This document shows positions 19,872-28,723 of a stretch of 64,000 bases of DNA, piece after piece. The notes under the pieces are model-generated. The model made no database searches. It saw nothing but the letters and a program-made list of their open reading frames with translations, and was not told the DNA's origin. Numbering within the stretch: the stretch's first letter is position 1; every line of letters starts with the position of its first letter. Source of the DNA: Methylococcaceae bacterium (GTDB lineage: Bacteria; Pseudomonadota; Gammaproteobacteria; Methylococcales; Methylomonadaceae); contig DAOUSN010000006.1 of NCBI GenBank assembly GCA_030627205.1, positions 1 through 64,000 on the forward strand, written 5' to 3'. A program made the position numbers and the translations under genes.

Positions 19872-20261
19872 TTATTCATTTTCAATCACTTCTATTGCAT
19901 TACCATCAGGGTCTCTAAAAAAGATAGCAGCTCGTCCTGATTTGCTTTTACTGTAAAAAACCTGATAGACTTCTAATCTGGTTATTAACGGGGTGAGATC
20001 ATGGGTTCTTAAAGCCACATGTCTATCTAAACCACCATGTTCAGGTCTACCTTTTACAGGGTCATAATTAGGTAAACACAAGCAATGAATCGCAACCCCT
20101 TTAGAGATTTTAAACCACAAACCATCATATTTTAATTTCGGACGCTCAAGATCTATTTCTAAACCAAGAACGTTATGATAAAAAAATTTAGATTTTTCAA
20201 TATCTGCAGAAATAACACTATGATGATCTATTTTTGAAAAAATAATTTTATTTAGATTCAT
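19872..20261 (-). CDS. Glyoxalase/VOC-family protein
   Basis: A 129-residue protein of the vicinal oxygen chelate fold. It has the typical opening with HHSVISADIEKSKFFYHNVLGLE and ends with FFRDPDGNAIEVIE, carrying a histidine near the start and the glutamate near the end that normally bind metal. The substrate cannot be read from sequence. It lies between psd and zwf on the same strand. Confidence 0.85.
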   Translation of the reverse strand: MNLNKIIFSKIDHHSVISADIEKSKFFYHNVLGLEIDLERPKLKYDGLWFKISKGVAIHCLCLPNYDPVKGRPEHGGLDRHVALRTHDLTPLITRLEVYQVFYSKSKSGRAAIFFRDPDGNAIEVIENE

Positions 20262-20319
20262 ATTTTTAACTTACCTAATTGATTATATTAAAAAACAGCC
20301 TGTTTAGAGATCATTAAAA

Positions 20320-21186
20320 CTAAACTGCACTCTTAAATTTCCCGATTGATTGCCCTAATTCTAATGGATGACCAGCAAGATGGTTTTTCTCCCAATCAAC
20401 TTTATTTCTAGCAAATAAAACAATAATTGTAGAGCCCATATTGAAACGCCCCATTTCCTCGCCTTTCCTCAATAAAGGCGCGTCATCAGTATATTGCCAG
20501 TGACGAACGCTGGAAATAGTCGGCGGTGTAACCACACCATGCCAAACCGTTTCTATACTGGATACAAAAATAGCCCCGACTAAAATCAACGCCATTTCAC
20601 CAACTTCAGTATCAAAAATACACACAACTCGCTCATTACGAGCAAACAAACGCGGAACAGAGTTTACCGTAGCAACATTAACACTAAATAAACGCCCAGG
20701 TATATGAATCATTTCTTTTAATGTCCCTGTTAGAGGCATGTGTAAGCGATGATAATCTTTAGGTGATAAATAAATAGTGCTAAAAACCCCTTCATTAAAA
20801 GCCACCGCACGTTGACTATCACCACCGAGTAATTCAGTCACGGTAAAACTCTTACCTTTAGCTTGAAAAATATCACCTTGACTAATTATGCCAGCTTGGC
20901 TAATAACCCCATCAGCTGGTGATGCAATACTATCACTAGATTTAACAATTATTCTTGCGCTTTCTTTAAGTTCACGGGTAAAAAAATGGTTAAAACTTGC
21001 ATAAGCATTAATATCTTGCTCATTGGCCTCATCCATATTAACCTTATAAATTTTAATAATGCTATTAATCATTAAATTTTTCCAGGTTTTATGTTCACAA
21101 TGGGTAAAAAAACGCATTAATTGCGATAATAAATGATGAGGTAATATATATTGCAATAAGGTTATTAAGGTTACTTTTATCGACAT
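20320..21186 (-). CDS. psd: Phosphatidylserine decarboxylase proenzyme
   Basis: A 288-residue enzyme that makes phosphatidylethanolamine at the inner membrane. The family blocks FNHFFTRELK, SPADGVISQAG and YHRLHMPLTGTL are visible, and the self-cleavage site where the pyruvoyl group forms is the GST in RFNMGSTIIVLF near the C-terminus. Length matches short proteobacterial PSDs. It is divergent from the Roco gene. Confidence 0.95.
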   Translation of the reverse strand: MSIKVTLITLLQYILPHHLLSQLMRFFTHCEHKTWKNLMINSIIKIYKVNMDEANEQDINAYASFNHFFTRELKESARIIVKSSDSIASPADGVISQAGIISQGDIFQAKGKSFTVTELLGGDSQRAVAFNEGVFSTIYLSPKDYHRLHMPLTGTLKEMIHIPGRLFSVNVATVNSVPRLFARNERVVCIFDTEVGEMALILVGAIFVSSIETVWHGVVTPPTISSVRHWQYTDDAPLLRKGEEMGRFNMGSTIIVLFARNKVDWEKNHLAGHPLELGQSIGKFKSAV

Positions 21187-21310
21187 AAATTTATCTGTAT
21201 TAAAGGTTAATAAGAAAGAGTAGATTTTGAACTTATAAACTTCAAAAAATTATTTGCTTAGGTTACACTTAAGCATAAAAAGTGTGATTAAACAGAGATT
21301 TTAAACAATT

Positions 21311-23644
21311 ATGATTGATTTAGATATTATTAAAGTCCTAGAAAAACAAATCGGTGAACAATTAAAACCTTGTGCATTAACCGAGGTTATGAATACGAAT
21401 GCTCGCGGTTGCTATTCTGTAGACGAACAACAACAGATTATTGGGTTAAATTTACAAAACTATAAGCTAACACATTTTACTTTTGTTAAGACATTCATTT
21501 ACCTAAGAAAGCTTAATTTAGCACTTAATAAGATTGTTGAATTAGCACCATTAAAAAAGCTCAATCAACTTAATGAGTTGAATTTACAAAAAAATGAAAT
21601 TACTGATATTCGCGTGCTGGAAAAGCTGGAAAATTTACAAAATCTAAATTTACAAGCCAATAAAATTACTAATATTAAACCTCTGTATCACCTGAAAAAG
21701 TTAAATGTACTCAATTTAAGCTCAAATGTTATTGCTGATTTTGAATCTTTAGTGGGATTAAATCAATTAACTCATCTTAACTTAAGTGATAACGGAATAA
21801 GCTCTTTATTAGTTTTAAAAATGATGAGCCATTTAATTGAACTAGACTTAAGGTTTAATAAGATTAGTAATCTTAATGAACTTAAATCACATAAAGAGCT
21901 AACTAAACTTTTTTTAAGTTCTAATAACATTAGTGATATAACCCCACTTACTGAATTGGTCGGATTAACACAGCTTTATTTGAATTCTAATAAAATAAAA
22001 GATATTAGCGCCATTAATAACTTTCATTTTTTGAAACTATTGGATTTAAGATCTAATCGGATTGATGATATAAGGTCAATAGAAAAACTAACAGAATTAA
22101 CACATTTACACTTAGAGTCTAATGAGATTAGTGATATATCAGTTCTTAAAAATCTTAGTAAACTAACTCAGCTTAATTTAAGAACAAATCAAGTCCATTG
22201 TATCCAAGCATTGAAAGATTTAAAATATTTAAGTCATCTTTATTTAAGTGATAACCAGATTAAAGTGTTACCTAGGTGGATTCTTAATTTAAATTTACCG
22301 ATTAAATGGAACAATGGTGGGCAAGGGATTAGTGTTATTGCTAACCCTATAGAAAATCCACCTATTGATATTATTCGGCAAGGTAATACCACGATTAAGA
22401 ATTTTTTTGATAGTTTACAAGATCATAATTTAAATAAAGTTAAAGTATTATTAGTCGGTGATAAAGACGTTGGAAAAACATCATTAAGTCAAGCGTTACG
22501 TCATTTACCATTTAATGATTCACAATCTCAAACACTAGGAATTAACATAAATTCGTGGGAGCAAGATGATCTTTGTGTCAATTTATGGGATTTTGGAGGG
22601 GAGCAAAGTTTATTAGCAACTCATAAATTATTTTTTTCTAAACATAGCCTTTATATCTTGGTGCTTGATAATAGGAAGCGTAGATTTGAGGAGCGTTGGT
22701 TAAAACGGATTGAAAGTTTTGGACAACAGTCATCTATTATAATTGTTTTGAATAAATTTGATGAAGAGAATAGCTATGATATAGATCGTCATTATTTATT
22801 GCATCGTTATAAAGGTTTACGAGGGATATTTCCAGTTTCTTCTGCACAAGGAGTTGGGTTAGAGGTTTTCAAGCGTGGATTAATAATGGCTTATAAACAA
22901 ATTCCATCTTTTAATAAATCGCTATCCTTGAGTACTTTTCGCATTAAAGAAGCATTGGAAAAACAGCAGCAACAACATTGTGTATCTTATGATAGCTATC
23001 TTAATATTTGTCATAAACAAGGGTTAAAAGCACAAAAACAGCAACAAAATTTGCTAGAGTTATTACATGATTTGGGCAATACGATTTATTTTAATGAGCT
23101 TAAAAGTAGTTATAACTATATTTTTGATCCTATATGGCTTACTAAAGGCTTATATAAAATTATTACTTCCAAGTTAATTATCAATAACAACGGTATTTTG
23201 CAGTTGAAATATTTATCAACAATTTTAAGTTCTGAAGATGATGAAAAGTCATACTCTAAAAAAGAACAACTGTATTTAATTGAGGTGCTGAAGAAATTTT
23301 ATCTTTGTTACCAAATTAATCAAGATAAAATATTAATTCCTCAACTTCTTAATGAAGAAAAACCTGAGATAATCTTTGATCTTAATGAGGCTTTATCTTT
23401 TCAAATTTACTATAATCTTTTAGATGAGAGTCTAGTATTACACCTTATCATCAAATTATATTCACAAATAGATTTTAATAAAAGTAGTCGTCATTGTCTA
23501 TTCTTAGATAATCATGAATTTGATTGTTTAGTTTTACTTGAAGTTGATTATGACAAAGATCTTATTAGTCTAAAAGTTAATGGTGATCGTAAGCGTGACT
23601 GCTATGCCTTTATTCGTAAAACCCTATATAGTATTCCGAGTTGA
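21311..23644 (+). CDS. Bacterial Roco protein: leucine-rich repeats, Roc GTPase and COR domain
   Basis: A 777-residue protein. Residues about 45-340 form around twelve 22-residue leucine-rich repeats of the SDS22 type. The Roc GTPase follows with G1 GDKDVGKT at 383-390, G3 DFGGEQ at 427-432 and G4 NKFD at 481-484. The rest, including FDPIWLTKGLYKII, matches a COR dimerisation domain. Bacterial Roco proteins are GTPase switches with unclear biological roles. No kinase domain is present and no obvious partner lies next to it. It is transcribed divergently from psd and convergently with mtaB. Confidence 0.9.
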   Translation: MIDLDIIKVLEKQIGEQLKPCALTEVMNTNARGCYSVDEQQQIIGLNLQNYKLTHFTFVKTFIYLRKLNLALNKIVELAPLKKLNQLNELNLQKNEITDIRVLEKLENLQNLNLQANKITNIKPLYHLKKLNVLNLSSNVIADFESLVGLNQLTHLNLSDNGISSLLVLKMMSHLIELDLRFNKISNLNELKSHKELTKLFLSSNNISDITPLTELVGLTQLYLNSNKIKDISAINNFHFLKLLDLRSNRIDDIRSIEKLTELTHLHLESNEISDISVLKNLSKLTQLNLRTNQVHCIQALKDLKYLSHLYLSDNQIKVLPRWILNLNLPIKWNNGGQGISVIANPIENPPIDIIRQGNTTIKNFFDSLQDHNLNKVKVLLVGDKDVGKTSLSQALRHLPFNDSQSQTLGININSWEQDDLCVNLWDFGGEQSLLATHKLFFSKHSLYILVLDNRKRRFEERWLKRIESFGQQSSIIIVLNKFDEENSYDIDRHYLLHRYKGLRGIFPVSSAQGVGLEVFKRGLIMAYKQIPSFNKSLSLSTFRIKEALEKQQQQHCVSYDSYLNICHKQGLKAQKQQQNLLELLHDLGNTIYFNELKSSYNYIFDPIWLTKGLYKIITSKLIINNNGILQLKYLSTILSSEDDEKSYSKKEQLYLIEVLKKFYLCYQINQDKILIPQLLNEEKPEIIFDLNEALSFQIYYNLLDESLVLHLIIKLYSQIDFNKSSRHCLFLDNHEFDCLVLLEVDYDKDLISLKVNGDRKRDCYAFIRKTLYSIPS

Positions 23645-23656
23645 AACAGCTAAACT

Positions 23657-24931
23657 TTAACTTTCAGAGATTTCAATATAAGTCTTTGTTGCAGTTTTTA
23701 ACCTGACTAAAGAAATAGTATTTTCTAAGTTATCCTTAGAAGCAACTCGTAAATAATTAGGAGTATAACCTAAAATTAAGCGTTCACCAGTAGTTAAATC
23801 TTCTCGGGGAGTTTCCCATAAAATTGAAAACTTTTTGTTTAATTGGGTTTGGATAAATTGCTGTTTCATAATTATGGCTAATTCATGTAATTGTTTGCTA
23901 CGTTGTTTTTTTATTGATTTACAAACAGGATTAGCTAAAGTTGCCGCTTTTGTACCTTCTCGGTGTGAATAACTAAAAATGTGTAAATCACCAAAGCCTA
24001 TTTGTTTAATAAACTCAAAACTTTGCTGCCATTCAGCCTCAGTTTCTCCAGGAAAACCGACAATAATATCAGTAGTTAAATTAAATCCTGCAATTTGTTG
24101 ACGGGCTTTAGCAACAATTTTAGCAAATTCTTGTGTATTACAACGTCTTGCCATGCGTTTTAACACACTATCACAGCCACTTTGTAACGGTAGGTGCAAA
24201 TGCGGCATGAGTCTTGAATTTTCAAATAATGAAAAGAAATCACTAGGTAAATCCCATGGTTCTAATGATCCTAGTCTTAATCGAGGAATTGTTGTTTGTT
24301 GTAAAATTTTCCTAATTAAGGTTGATAAATTAAGGTTTATTTCTGTGCCATAACCGCCTAAATGTACCCCTGTCAAAATAACTTCATGAATGCCTTGCTG
24401 ATGCAGATTATTGATTTCATTGATGATTGCTTCTATAGGTCGACTTATTTCTACACCTCTAGCAACGGTAACAATACAAAAAGTACAACGATAACGACAG
24501 CCATCTTGAATCTTAACAAACGCCCGCTGTCTGCCACGAGTGAATAGAGAATGTTCACCTGCCTCGGTTGACATTGTAGGCATGGCGGCAAAATTTAATT
24601 GTGATAAAGTTTTTTCAACTAATTGTGATTTATCTGAATTACTAATCACTAAATCCACTCCCATTATTTGGGTTGCCTCGGATTTATTTAGCGTTGCATA
24701 ACAACCACTAACAACTAGTTTAGCAGTTGGATTTTGATGATGTAAGCGACGAATAAGTTGGCGTGATTTACGAGCAGCTTCTTGGGTCACGGTACAGGAA
24801 TTAATAATAATTATATCTGCCTGCTCTAATTGTGGACTAATTTGATGCCCTGCTTGTTGAAAAGATTGCGCCCATGTTTCAAGCTCTGCTTCGTTAAGGC
24901 GACAACCTAATGTCCTAAGATGTATCAACAT
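23657..24931 (-). CDS. mtaB: tRNA t6A37 methylthiotransferase MtaB
   Basis: A 424-residue radical SAM enzyme that adds a methylthio group to N6-threonylcarbamoyladenosine at position 37 of tRNA. The N-terminal UPF0004 domain (TLGCRLNEAELE with Cys10, plus INSCTVTQEAARKSRQ and VSGCYA) supplies one Fe-S cluster; the radical SAM cluster is Cys145, Cys149, Cys152 in GCRYRCTFC. LHLPLQSGCD and the C-terminal TRAM-like region are present. Length and motifs favour MtaB over MiaB or RimO. Confidence 0.93.
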   Translation of the reverse strand: MLIHLRTLGCRLNEAELETWAQSFQQAGHQISPQLEQADIIIINSCTVTQEAARKSRQLIRRLHHQNPTAKLVVSGCYATLNKSEATQIMGVDLVISNSDKSQLVEKTLSQLNFAAMPTMSTEAGEHSLFTRGRQRAFVKIQDGCRYRCTFCIVTVARGVEISRPIEAIINEINNLHQQGIHEVILTGVHLGGYGTEINLNLSTLIRKILQQTTIPRLRLGSLEPWDLPSDFFSLFENSRLMPHLHLPLQSGCDSVLKRMARRCNTQEFAKIVAKARQQIAGFNLTTDIIVGFPGETEAEWQQSFEFIKQIGFGDLHIFSYSHREGTKAATLANPVCKSIKKQRSKQLHELAIIMKQQFIQTQLNKKFSILWETPREDLTTGERLILGYTPNYLRVASKDNLENTISLVRLKTATKTYIEISES

Positions 24932-24998
24932 TATTTAATAAAAAGCGATAAAATTGAATATTATCTCATAAATAATTAATACGGATGGTTATTAAATC

Positions 24999-25208
24999 TC
25001 ATCCATTAAGCGAGGTTTCTAAACGTTTAATTTCATCGGCTTTTAATTCAAATAAAGCATAAACTTTTTTATTAATCTCGTATTCTAAGCGTTTAATTTC
25101 GGTGGTGAATCCTAGCCATGCTTGTTGTTCGCTTAAAAATTTTTTCCATGTCATTTGTTCGCTTGGGTCATTTAGATCAATACTGCGTAACATCAGTAAT
25201 GAATTCAT
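24999..25208 (-). CDS. Small protein resembling the C-terminal tail of type IIG restriction-methylases
   Basis: A 69-residue protein ending ...LEYEINKKVYALFELKADEIKRLETSL. This helical pattern, a dimer-like EI(N/D)xxVYxLYxLxxxEI, is typical of the extreme C-terminus of Eco57I-type or PglX-like methyltransferase-restriction enzymes. The ATG is preceded by AGGAGA at good spacing, so the fragment could be expressed on its own. The most likely reading is a remnant of a larger restriction gene, though a free-standing small protein is possible. It adjoins the phage-like region at 25.3-26.4 kb. Confidence 0.55.
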   Translation of the reverse strand: MNSLLMLRSIDLNDPSEQMTWKKFLSEQQAWLGFTTEIKRLEYEINKKVYALFELKADEIKRLETSLNG

Positions 25209-25317
25209 AATCCATTCTCCTTTTCATATAACAATATAATATACTGAGATGTATAGATTTATACAGTAATTTTAAAAAATCACAATAATTAATTTAAATA
25301 TAACTGTGGGCTACGGG

Positions 25318-25346
25318 TTGACAAATAAAAATTCAAAGGGTATCCT
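25318..25346 (+). promoter_or_regulatory. Strong sigma-70-like promoter ahead of a small RNA
   Basis: A perfect TTGACA (25318-25323) and TATCCT (25341-25346) with the ideal 17-bp spacing. Transcription would start near 25353, far upstream of the HTH gene at 25609, and read into the hairpins described next. Confidence 0.6.
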
Positions 25347-25352
25347 GCTCCT

Positions 25353-25461
25353 AACTTCAAAAATATTTAAAGTTACCTGATTTCATTATCAGGGCTGGTT
25401 TAGAACTTCAGTCAAATACAGGTGCATGTAAGCGCATTATTTTAGTTACGCGCTTTTTTTA
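25353..25461 (+). ncRNA. Candidate small structured RNA ended by an intrinsic terminator
   Basis: Between the promoter and an AAGCGC ... GCGCTTTTTTT hairpin (about 25430-25461) lies a non-coding stretch of about 109 bases. It contains AACTT/AAAGTT and a perfect CCTGAT ... ATCAGG hairpin (about 25376-25393), and an unpaired TAGAACTT at 25401-25408. The layout, promoter then hairpins then terminator, upstream of an HTH gene, recalls phage immunity RNAs of the c4/CI kind, but I could not confirm membership of any RNA family. Confidence 0.5.
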
Positions 25462-25608
25462 TGCCTAAAATTTACCCTTATGGTGGGTTGTTTTAGAGAC
25501 CTTTGTGGTCGCCGTATCCTGTATCTCGGTAGTTCTAATCTAATTCAACCTACCACCCGTATCTAGAACTTACAGGGGTAGCTTAAAATTTAATACAGGA
25601 AAAACATC
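25462..25608 (+). promoter_or_regulatory. Structured leader of the HTH gene
   Basis: The 147 bases before the start contain AGTTCTA (25531-25537), complementary both to TAGAACT in the upstream RNA (25401-25407) and to TAGAACT downstream in the leader (25564-25570). GGTGGGTTG (25482-25490) can also pair with CAACCTACC (25546-25554) with one mismatch. GTATCCTG occurs at both 25340-25347 and 25514-25521. This allows alternative pairings and possible attenuation. No coding sequence is seen between 25209 and 25608. Confidence 0.45.
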
Positions 25609-26355
25609 ATGAGCTTTAAAGCTATAAATTGGGCATTCAAACAAAGCCCTAACAAACCCATTCAAAAATATCTTCTTATAATTCTTGCTTATCGTGTAGA
25701 TGATAATTATCAGTGCTATCCATCAATCAGTTGTATTGTAAAAGATACAGGCATGGGACGTAGAACTATTCAAACACATTTACGTGATCTATTGGATCAG
25801 GGATTCATTAAAATCAGTGGGCGCGTTAGCTCATCAAATGTTTATACTTTGTGTACTGATAATGCGGAAACAACTGGAGACAAAGAATCTTCATTTTTTC
25901 AGCTCGGTAGTAAAAAAACCGCACCTCCTCCATGCGAACCACGCATACAGAATAAGTCAATTAATCTTTCTTTTCTCTCTACTAAAAAATCAACAACAAT
26001 ACCCCCGTTAGATAACTTTACCGCTGAGATGAAAGCAGCTTATAACTGGGCAAAAACCGAACCTTTCTGGTCGCCAAAGATAGAAAAAATAAGCAATTTT
26101 ATTCGTTATTATACTACTGGCGACCTTAAGAATCAGTATCTTAATATTTTAAATAAAAAAAGAAAAAAGGTGAATTATCCAGAGAAGAGAGCCTATAACG
26201 GACAAAAAACTGACATTCGACCATGGGATCAAAAACCTAAAGAAATTGATAAATTCACTAATTTAAGTCATTTTCAAATGCTGTTTAAAAAATTCGGGGA
26301 TACTGCTTTAGCTGGCATCCCCATTGAATATCATTCACAATTGTTAGTTACATAG
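25609..26355 (+). CDS. Phage-type HTH (HTH_36-like) protein
   Basis: A 248-residue protein whose first 90 residues form a winged helix: LLIILAYRVDDNYQCYPSIS, then IVKDTGMGRRTIQTHLRDLLDQGFIKI. Domains like this occur in phage or plasmid replication and regulatory proteins. The rest is lysine-rich and has no recognised domain. A ribosome-binding sequence (CAGGAAAAAC) precedes ATG 25609. Its leader is unusually structured, and the neighbouring restriction-like fragment suggests a small mobile-element remnant. No integrase or attachment site is visible. Confidence 0.65.
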   Translation: MSFKAINWAFKQSPNKPIQKYLLIILAYRVDDNYQCYPSISCIVKDTGMGRRTIQTHLRDLLDQGFIKISGRVSSSNVYTLCTDNAETTGDKESSFFQLGSKKTAPPPCEPRIQNKSINLSFLSTKKSTTIPPLDNFTAEMKAAYNWAKTEPFWSPKIEKISNFIRYYTTGDLKNQYLNILNKKRKKVNYPEKRAYNGQKTDIRPWDQKPKEIDKFTNLSHFQMLFKKFGDTALAGIPIEYHSQLLVT

Positions 26356-26421
26356 CCATTAGATTTTATCCAGCACAACAAGATAATTTACTTAAAAATA
26401 CCAAATTGAGTGGTCTGGTTA

Positions 26422-27510
26422 TTATTTTAAAGTGGGCAAACCTGATACAACACCATTGTTTTGTCCTCGGTGACGTAAAAAATGATCCATAATTATAATT
26501 GCCATCATTGCTTCTGCAATTGGTGTCGCTCTAATACCTACACAAGGATCATGTCTACCTTGAGTGATAACATCAATAGCTTCATTTTTAGTATTAATAC
26601 TCCGTCCTGATAATCTTAGGCTTGAAGTTGGTTTTAAAGCAATGCTCGCCACAATATTTTGCCCACTGGAAATACCGCCTAATATTCCCCCTGCATGATT
26701 ACTTAAGAATCCTTTAGGGGTAATTTCATCCCTAAACTCAGTGCCCTTGCTATTAATACAATCAAAACCATCGCCTATTTCAACCCCTTTTACCGCATTA
26801 ATACTCATTAACGCCTGCGCTAAATCGGCATCTAAACGATCAAAGATAGGTTCACCTAAGCCCGCAGGAACATTACTAGCTATTACCTTAATTTTTGCGC
26901 CAATCGAATTACCTTCTTTGCGAAGAGCATCCATATAATCACAAAGTTCTTGTTCTTTACTAACATCAGTTGAAAAAAAGGCACTTTTTTCTCTATCCAC
27001 CCAATTAACTAATTTCAATTTTATTGGACCTAATTGAGATAAATAACCTCTAATTTGAATATCAGCAATTTCTTTTAAATATTTTTTTGCAATTGCACCT
27101 GCGGCAACCCGCATTGCAGTCTCTCTAGCAGACGAACGCCCACCACCACGGTAATCTCGAAAACCATATTTAGCTTGATAAGTAAAATCAGCATGTCCAG
27201 GTCTAAAAGTTTCAGCTATATCAGCATAATCTTTAGAGCGTTGATCGGTATTTTTAATTAATAAACCGATAGGTGTTCCTGTGGTTTTACCTTGAAAAAC
27301 ACCAGATAATATTTCAACTTTATCTGCTTCACGGCGTTGAGTTGTGTGTCTTGAAGTACCTGGTTTTCTGCGGTCTAAATCAAGCTGAATATCAGCTTCT
27401 GAAAGCAACATTCCCGGAGGACAGCCATCAACAATGCAGCCCAAAGCAATACCGTGACTTTCACCAAAACTAGTCACAGTGAATAATTTTCCTATTGTAT
27501 TTCCAGACAT
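26422..27510 (-). CDS. aroC: Chorismate synthase
   Basis: A 362-residue enzyme that converts EPSP to chorismate, the last common step of aromatic amino acid biosynthesis, using reduced FMN. The family start [20 protein letters not shown], the [18 protein letters not shown] segment and the late [17 protein letters not shown] signature are all visible. Length is normal. It is followed on the minus strand upstream by hemJ, with a 25-bp gap. Confidence 0.97.
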   Translation of the reverse strand: MSGNTIGKLFTVTSFGESHGIALGCIVDGCPPGMLLSEADIQLDLDRRKPGTSRHTTQRREADKVEILSGVFQGKTTGTPIGLLIKNTDQRSKDYADIAETFRPGHADFTYQAKYGFRDYRGGGRSSARETAMRVAAGAIAKKYLKEIADIQIRGYLSQLGPIKLKLVNWVDREKSAFFSTDVSKEQELCDYMDALRKEGNSIGAKIKVIASNVPAGLGEPIFDRLDADLAQALMSINAVKGVEIGDGFDCINSKGTEFRDEITPKGFLSNHAGGILGGISSGQNIVASIALKPTSSLRLSGRSINTKNEAIDVITQGRHDPCVGIRATPIAEAMMAIIIMDHFLRHRGQNNGVVSGLPTLK

Positions 27511-27535
27511 AGTGTGTATTTATAATGTAAATGAA

Positions 27536-27958
27536 TTAAAAAGGTTTAACCACTGCTAAAATAATTATAATAACTAAAAATAGAACTGGAACTTCATTAA
27601 TCCAACGATAAAAAACATGGCTATGTTGATTACGATTATATTTAAAATCTTGTAGCCATAAGTAGCAACAATAATGATAGCCTAGTAACCCTATTAATAA
27701 TAATATCTTTAAATGTAACCATCCCATAGATGAATAAATTACCCAAGCATAATCAACTAACATCCATAATCCAAAAAAGACGGTAATAATCATTCCAGGA
27801 GTCATAATGCCAAAAAATAGCTTCCTCTCCATAACTTTAAAACGATCATTACTTATCTCATCATCACTCATGGAATGATAAACAAATAAACGTGGTAAAT
27901 AAAATAATCCTGCAAACCAGGTAACCATAAAAATTAAATGAAAAGCCTTTAACCACAT
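27536..27958 (-). CDS. hemJ: Protoporphyrinogen IX oxidase HemJ
   Basis: A 140-residue membrane protein with four helices. The start MWLKAFHLIFMVTWFAGLFYLPRL holds the family's conserved histidine, the second half has GWLHLKILLLIGLLGYHY with the conserved lysine, and the tail is EVPVLFLVIIIILAVVKP. HemJ oxidises protoporphyrinogen IX in heme biosynthesis in many bacteria that lack HemG/HemY. Neighbours are aroC downstream and crp upstream. Confidence 0.9.
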   Translation of the reverse strand: MWLKAFHLIFMVTWFAGLFYLPRLFVYHSMSDDEISNDRFKVMERKLFFGIMTPGMIITVFFGLWMLVDYAWVIYSSMGWLHLKILLLIGLLGYHYCCYLWLQDFKYNRNQHSHVFYRWINEVPVLFLVIIIILAVVKPF

Positions 27959-27991
27959 AAATTAATCTCATTAACCAAAGAAATTTACCCT

Positions 27992-28672
27992 CTATCTTGT
28001 TCCAAAAACCACAATAGTTTTACCATGTGCGGTAATTAACCCCTTTTCTTCCAATTCTTTTAATACTCTACCGACAATTTCTCTGGAACAACCCACGATA
28101 TGACTAATTTCTTGACGACTCATATGTAACTGCATACCATCAGGATGAGTAATTGCATCAGGCTCTTTACATAAATCAATTAAAGTTCTAGCAATACGAC
28201 CTTTAGTATCCATAAAAGCAAGGTCACGAAAATTACGACTAGTAATAAAAAGGCGTTCAGCCATTTGTTCGCCAATCATAAATAAAATATCAGCGGCATA
28301 TTCAGGTAACTCTTTTTTTAGAACATTACGAATACGATCATGTGTAATTTCAGCAACAATACATTCACAACGGGTTTTAACATTAACAATTCTAGGATCT
28401 TTACCATTGAAAACCCCCATTTCACCAATGAAATCCCCTTTATTAAGATAAGCCAAAATAAGTTCTTTGCCATCATCATCTTCTGCACCAACTAAGACTG
28501 AGCCCTTTATAATGTAATAGAGCATTTCATTAATATCACCCGCATGAATCAATGTAGTTTTTGTAGGGTAAGTTTTCACATGACATAACTTTAAAAAATT
28601 TGTCAACGCTTGTTGACGTACAGGGTCTTGATTATAAATGGCAATCATAATTTTTTCATTATCCGTTAACAT
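27992..28672 (-). CDS. crp: CRP/Vfr-type cAMP-responsive transcription regulator
   Basis: A 226-residue regulator with the cyclic-nucleotide-binding domain (LNKGDFIGEMGVFNGKDPR as the phosphate-binding cassette) and a C-terminal winged helix with SRQEISHIVGCSREIVGRVL, nearly identical to the CRP recognition helix. The cassette keeps the glutamate and arginine expected for cAMP binding. It is 33 bp from hemJ and about 50 bp after the phosphohexomutase-like gene on the same strand. The allosteric ligand is inferred, not shown. Confidence 0.9.
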   Translation of the reverse strand: MLTDNEKIMIAIYNQDPVRQQALTNFLKLCHVKTYPTKTTLIHAGDINEMLYYIIKGSVLVGAEDDDGKELILAYLNKGDFIGEMGVFNGKDPRIVNVKTRCECIVAEITHDRIRNVLKKELPEYAADILFMIGEQMAERLFITSRNFRDLAFMDTKGRIARTLIDLCKEPDAITHPDGMQLHMSRQEISHIVGCSREIVGRVLKELEEKGLITAHGKTIVVFGTR

Positions 28673-28723
28673 TTTAAATCTTATTTTAAGGCTAAAAAAC
28701 CCTAAATAAAATTAGCTGAATGA

